A stretch of 64,000 bases of DNA from Amblyomma americanum (Eukaryota; Arthropoda; Arachnida; Ixodida; Ixodidae): contig NC_135505.1 of the NCBI RefSeq assembly GCF_052857255.1, forward strand, positions 46,082,520 to 46,146,519, read 5' to 3'. The translations under genes were made by a program, and so were the position numbers. The notes below the pieces were generated by a model. That model saw only the letters and a program-made list of their open reading frames with translations. It was not told the DNA's origin and searched no databases. This document shows, piece after piece, positions 24,093-64,000 of the stretch. Positions within the stretch are counted from its first letter, which is position 1. The number at the start of each line of letters is the position of its first letter.

Positions 24093-25017
24093 TATACCGA
24101 GTGTCAAAGATCATTTGAAGCAAAGGTTAAAAATACATTATCAGAGACAGGCGAGTGAAACCAGTTGAATATTGGTGACAGTCATCTTGCGCACCACAAG
24201 GAGTTTTTGTTCCACAAATAATTAACAGTTTAATTATCTTTAATTATCTAAATTAAAGAATATTGTCTTTAGACAAGTGATTGCAGTCAAAGAATTCTAG
24301 AGCAGCTTCAGAAACCATCACTCCGTCATTTACGTTAGGGAAAACCTCAACCCTCACGCGTATCTTTTTTCTCGCCCCAAAGAAATACGCGAAGTACAAA
24401 AATAAACAACGTGACTAACGCATTTTCGCGCCGCGATCATGCTGCTCCCAAGCGTGGTTTGAGCAAACGAAATCACCTACAGCCTTGACTCGACGGCCTC
24501 GCCCCAGCGACAGGCCGATATGTTGGCGGCGGCAGCTAGCACCGTCATGTGTGCCAACTGGCTGACGCAGACGAGAAACCACCGCCAACATATCGGCCTG
24601 TCGCTGGGGCGAGGCCGTCGAGTCAAGGCTGTAGGTGATTTCGTTTGCTCAAACCACGCTTGAGAGCAGGACGATTGTGGCGCGCGAATGCGTTAGTCGC
24701 GTGGTTTATTTTTGTACTTCGCAGGCTTTATTTGGAGCTGGAAAAAAAGACATGCGTGAAGGTTTCCTTATCATAAATCATGGAATGAGGGTTTCCGAAG
24801 GTACTCTAGAACTCTTCAAATGCAATTTGTTGTCTAGAGTAAATATTTATTCATTTGAATAATAAAACCTAAATAACGATTAACTGCGAAACAAAAATTT
24901 CCTGTGGTGCGCAAGATGGCTTTCACCAATATGCAACTGGTTTCACTCGCCTCTCTAATAATTTACTTTTTAACCTCCGGCTCAAGTTAGCCGGGACACC
25001 AGGTATATTAAGACCAC
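24093..25017. mobile_element. Foldback MITE, copy 1
   Basis: A 925-bp element made almost entirely of two inverted arms. The outer ends are tatacc...gtgtc on the left and gacacc..ggtata on the right. The innermost arms (about 24450-24530 and 24580-24670) match nearly perfectly in reverse complement, around a short unique centre containing gtgtgccaactggctgacgc. There is no coding capacity. A TA-type target is suggested by the tata at both ends. Confidence 0.75.
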
Positions 25018-25752
25018 GCATCTTTGACATGATGACGTTATCATTGTTTTTAATATTTATCGTTCCCCCCCTGTTTGTTCTGTACTATTTATTGTTTACT
25101 GTGATTATGACTGAGCATTTTCATCCAGAGGATTTTAGATTTTAAATTAGCATTCATAAAATTTGCATTAAACTAACTGTATTATTCTTTTATTTTAAAT
25201 GGTAAAATGCTTCCTAAATAGAAGATCTTTCAGAATGTTGCGTGTTTGAATTTTTTTTAGAAAGCGGTGATTGTTTATTAACTCTTCCACATTTAGTAAT
25301 ATACAAAGGTTCAAATACAACAAGCCCACAGGAGATCATGCGTTGTGTTCGGACAAATCTGCGCTAGCACTAAAGGTTGCACATTTCGTTCTAAAATTTA
25401 GTCTTTCCATTATGCCTGTGCGTATAATTTGGGTTTCGCCTCTTTGTTCCACTGCTGCATGGGCTCTGGTGTATGGAGGTTCCGTCAACGCTTTCGGTGT
25501 TGACAGCCATCAATCTGGCAGTATAACCTTGGAATTTAAAATTAGGAATGAAAACTTTATCAATTATTTTAGCTAACTAGTAATATCATTGTTGTTCCAT
25601 ATGAGGTACGTAACGTCGGCTCCGTTGCATAATTCAGCTCAACACACCGCACCGGAGTATATCTCAGAGTGACTGAAATAAAATCTTTAAGGACTAAAGC
25701 AAACCACACTGTGGAAATAGCAGCATTACTAAATATTACGCTGTAAGCAACT
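25018..25752. other. Anonymous AT-rich DNA
   Basis: No supported feature. The 101-codon plus frame at 25271-25576 is unremarkable. Confidence 0.35.
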
Positions 25753-25980
25753 GACGCCGCGGTGGCTAAGTGGTTATGGTGCTCGGCTGCTGACTCGAAA
25801 GACGCTCGTACGAGCGCAACCGGGGCGGTCGCATTTCGAAGAAAGCGAAATCCTCGAGGCCAATGTACAGTGCGATATGAGTGAAAGTTAACCAACCTCA
25901 CGGGGTAGAAATTACAGGAGCCCTCGACTACGGCATTCCTTATGCTCTGAGTCGCTTTGAGATCTTATACCCCATAAACT
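25753..25980 (+). mobile_element. tRNA-derived SINE, variant subfamily
   Basis: It starts with gccgcggtggctaagtggtta (A-box region) and ends with the ggagccctcgactacggcat and ccccataaact phrases instead of the pyrimidine tail of the main subfamily. The B-box region is degraded. Confidence 0.7.
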
Positions 25981-26978
25981 TACACTGCTAATAAGGAGCT
26001 GCCAGCGTACCTGAAACATCAACGTTAAGTTGCAAACAAGAATGCATTCTTAGGTATTTTTCGTTGGCATATTGTACGCATTCTTACCAACTGCTTTCTC
26101 TCGCGGTATGCAATGAATCGGGAAGTTGAGAATCCAAAATCTGTATGGGTGGTTTGCGCGGTCGATGATAAAGTCATTTGGAAGTCATCTAGGAAAAGAA
26201 GTTAAGAAACATCGAAAAGTCTTAAATTTAGTCTTTCATTGATTGATGTTTGTTTCACACTTCGATGTGTTACGAAGACCAAGGAGAAAGCCGTTTATTG
26301 TTCAACTGCGTGAACAATATAATCGATTAAAGTTTCAAATCCCGCCTATACGTTTTTCGATAAATAATTAACTGCGGCAATAGCTGCGCATGTTGACATA
26401 TTGTTGCCATAGTCTTGTGAGAAACAGGAAGACTTTGTTCACAGGAATTAAGCATGCGAAGTTATTATAGGTACGCCACGTACTGTTCTCAAAATATAAT
26501 TGATGATAGGTAGACACAACCATATGGATTCTCTTGTAGCATCAGCTGTGAAGCGAATGTCGCAAAGGTCCGCTAGAGGGTTTTTGACGCGGCCTGCTTT
26601 TGTGGCTTTCAGGGAGATACGATTGAATGTTATGGACGATTCAGGAGTTTCTGTTTGTCGACGAAGCGAAGCACTGATTTTTGCTTCCTGTAGATTGGAG
26701 CCCTTCAGGTGAGTGAGAAAAGGGGCGGTGCCCTTTGCTCCCCAAGAGGTTATATCTAGTACGAGGAAGGGAAGGTCGCTGTACTTATAAGAGGGTACGT
26801 GCGGCAAGTTGCTTTATCACACACTGGAACCGAGGACGACCTGTTCTTTTTGGTCTTCGCTACAAGTAGAAAGTAAACCGTAAGTCATTTTTTACGCCAC
26901 TGATTTTCTTGAGTTCCATAAGTTTTTTCATTATTCGCGAATTAAGTGAGTGTATCACTGCTTGCAAGGGTTTTGCTG
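25981..26978. other. Upstream flank of the host gene
   Basis: No supported gene. A possible 5' splice donor (cttcag then gtgagtg) lies at about 26709. It would pair with the acceptor-like ctctttttattgctctttcag ending near 27008 if the host gene has a 5'UTR intron. This competes with the TATA/Inr model. Confidence 0.3.
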
Positions 26979-27012
26979 TATAAACGGCTCTTTTTATTGC
27001 TCTTTCAGGTGG
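26979..27012 (+). promoter_or_regulatory. TATA box and initiator upstream of exon 1
   Basis: TATAAA at 26979-26984 is followed 28 nt later by an initiator-like tttcagg with its A at 27007. The first ATG downstream of that A is the proposed start codon at 27068, giving a 61-nt leader. The alternative is that ttgctctttcag is a splice acceptor. Confidence 0.45.
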
Positions 27013-27067
27013 TTTGTTTGGTCTGAACGACAAATAAGTCAAGGCGGTAACTGGGCGCTTTTCAACA

Positions 27068-61810
<34,743 letters not shown>

Positions 61811-61815
61811 CCAAA

Positions 61816-61870
61816 AATAAAATAACGATGTCCACGAATTTTGACGACGAATAAATACAAGCTGTGGTGT
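61816..61870 (+). terminator. Polyadenylation signals of the host gene
   Basis: AATAAA at 61816-61821, six bases after the stop codon, and a second AATAAA at about 61851-61856, followed by a T-rich stretch. The second is the more usual distance for a short 3'UTR. Confidence 0.55.
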
Positions 61871-63880
61871 TTCTTTATTTATTCATTGCCATTGTCTCAT
61901 AGGTACGCCTTTTTTACAAGACGTTATTTTTGGCGTATACGAAACATACACCACAAAGCTTTTACCTAAAAGGAAACACAGCGTCCAAAAACATCACATA
62001 TTGTGAAGTGTTCTCTACTGCTTTGAGAAATTACGAAATACGCATATCTTCTTTTATCCATTCATTGGCTACTTAAGCACATGAACGCTATGAGGCAGCC
62101 TAGTATTTAAGCCAATGCCCCTCCGAAATCAGCGACGAATTACATGCTGGTGCGCATAATATTATTCCGCTGAGAAAGTGGGTTATGCCTGCCCCACATT
62201 GCAGTTAACTTTGCGAAAAAAACTGGTTTAGTGCTTGCAGTTTTTTTGTGTGTGTGAAAGCACTACTTCATGGAGTCAAACCCGACCCAAAAAAAATCAT
62301 GCGCGGTAATTGACTTTGAGGGTGCAGAAATAGAATACATACTTCCACAACTGGTATCCAAACCACGGCGGCGCGAACAGATTGGCTGCTGGCCACTGCA
62401 CGACAGAACTATGCTATCTGCGCAGCCGATTACAACTTGTGTAAAACTATGACAGATTCTCGCACTGTGCATTGCAAATCGTCGTCTTCATCAACTCGCG
62501 GCTGCGGCGCAAAGAGATCGGATCAGCATAGCCGCAGTCAGAGCCTACCCTTAATATGGCCACCGGACGTGCCGACGACCCAGTAAAGCAAATCTATGTG
62601 CCAACCAGGTGAAACACATGCTTTCATAAGTCTAGTTGAATAAACTTGATTTTCTATGATGTGCACATCATAGAAAAGCAGGTGGTAATAGGAACAAATT
62701 TTCGGAATAACACATATAAAAAAAACACCGTATAAGTATCGATACTCTTCTGAACAACAACCTTGGCAGGTGGCGCTCACCGTCTGCCAGGCGTCTGGAG
62801 GCGTAGTATAGTATACAACGCGCCGCAGAACACCCCCCCCCCCCCCCTGGCATTTTTTCACCTTCCTACCTCTTCCTTTTCTCCGCACCTCGTGGAAAGA
62901 AAATTTGCCTTTTAGAGTCACCAGCCAAGCATGGCAGCTGACAAGTGTACACAACAGTGCACCACCGGACGTCGGACTATTAATGAAAAAATTTATTTAA
63001 ATGCTACATGTTTTATTTATATTTTTATTCCCAATACCCTCATGGCGCGCATTGCAATATGAGGGGCTGGTATCTAGAGAAAAAAAAAGACTTCATTGGT
63101 TACAGGAGCCTACAACACATACAGAAAAAAATACCTATACATAATTGCAGGAAAATGAAAGATGATAACAAGAAGAAATATCTCAGTCGAAAAACAGAAA
63201 CACGAGAGAGAATACATCTACCGCGAAGAGAAAATTCGCTGAAAATATTTAAGAGCAAAAATAGCATCACCATTTGTACAAATATTGAACGCAGAAATGG
63301 GCATGGGCAGAAGGCTGTACATAGAATGCGGGGTGCAACGAAATGAAACGCGCAGAAATAAAAATAAAAAAAGACTAAGGTAAGCAATACTTTACCGAAA
63401 ACTTCCTTTTAAATTCAGCAGTGTCTTTCGCGAGTGCACGTCTGGTGGCCGGTGATTACACTCCGACTACACCTTTGGAGTGAAACAAAATACCCAGAAT
63501 GTTATATGGCATCAAGGAAAGCCAACTTTGAGTGAGGCATCAATGCGGGTTGTCCGCATGTTATGTGCTGTTTTTGTTCGTCCGTCCTTCCGTCCAAAGC
63601 TGCACTGTCACATAAAGCGCGCAGTCAGAAATCAGGGGCCACTCAAAGCTTCCATTCATTGGTTACGCCCTAGCGATGCGGGAGTCTCTATCACCAGGTT
63701 GTAGATATCGAAGCGAAAAACTTCCGTACCCCAGCTTTTTGAGCCGTAAGCGGGGCCACAAGTTTCACCTTGAATGTAGGTAGAGGTCAACAAGGACGTG
63801 ACGCCTGTCTCAAATATCTCGGTGGACACCCGAACCACGCCCTTAAGGGAAGGAAAATGAAAGTTGGTTTCAAGAAAAGA
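61871..63880. other. Intergenic DNA downstream of the host gene
   Basis: No supported gene. It contains a 28-bp perfect palindrome (62650-62677), the second copy of a dispersed repeat (62657-62748) and a 15-C run (62833-62847). Confidence 0.4.
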
Positions 63881-64000
63881 CCCGTCGCGGGGGCTCAGTG
63901 GTTAGCGTGCTCGGCTACTTATCCGGAGTTCCCGCGTTCGAACCCGACCGCGGCGGCTGCGTTTTTAACGTTTTTATCGTTTTTAACACTGAGGCTCCGG
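63881..64000 (+). mobile_element. tRNA-derived SINE, cut by the window edge
   Basis: Head cccgtcgcgggggctcagtgg, A-box and B-box (gcgttcgaacccgacc), then a body that departs from the other copies (ttaacgtttttatcgttttt) before the window ends. Confidence 0.8.

Noticed and set aside
26500..26712. Plus-strand frame ending at a gtgagt donor
   Set aside because: No acceptor, start context or domain. It is equally open on the other strand. It was kept only as a possible untranslated exon alternative.

Overview
The window looks like nuclear DNA of a chelicerate, most likely a hard tick (Ixodidae, probably a metastriate genus). The reasons are the many copies of a tRNA-derived SINE of the type I associate with tick genomes, a mix of I/R1-like, RTE-like and L1/Tx1-like LINEs with a Penelope-like element and Ty3/Gypsy remnants, eukaryotic splice signals, long introns and AT-rich spacer. 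There are no bacterial operons, rRNA genes or convincing functional tRNA genes. The identification is from memory of repeat types; no search was run.

Layout. 1-1.5 kb: LINE 3' end, a GC-rich E-box block, a truncated SINE. 1.5-11.6 kb: mostly anonymous DNA with an L1/Tx1-like LINE relic (4.6-6.5 kb, minus). 11.6-17.45 kb: a LINE graveyard on the minus strand (R1/I-like, RTE-like, an RT scrap, then a well-preserved I-clade LINE with RNase H). 18.05-22.3 kb: two head-to-head Penelope-like copies inside one apparent 12-bp target duplication. 24.1-25.0 and 55.1-56.0 kb: two copies of a ~0.9-kb foldback MITE. 35.0-37.4 kb: another decayed LINE. 38.06-38.75 kb: a 691-bp terminal-inverted-repeat element carrying 118-bp tandem promoter-like units and a short ORF. 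48.7-50.9 kb: a LINE with ORF1 and an in-frame-deleted ORF2. 51.6-55.0 kb: a nearly full RTE-like LINE. 57.1-58.4 kb: a Ty3/Gypsy gag relic. 59.7-60.85 kb: two LINE fragments.

The one host gene I can assemble is on the plus strand at about 27.0-61.9 kb. Five exons (27068-27149, 29698-29845, 31069-31202, 42430-42565, 61573-61810) have compatible phases and splice signals. Together they encode a predicted 245-aa secreted protein with 14 cysteines after the signal peptide. A TATA/Inr pair precedes exon 1 and AATAAA follows the stop codon. Its last two introns (about 11 and 19 kb) hold most of the mobile elements of the second half of the window. The gene was not annotated from any database match and needs transcript support.

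The strongest candidates for something undescribed are the split cysteine-rich gene, the 691-bp element with promoter monomers, and the Penelope inverted dimer.
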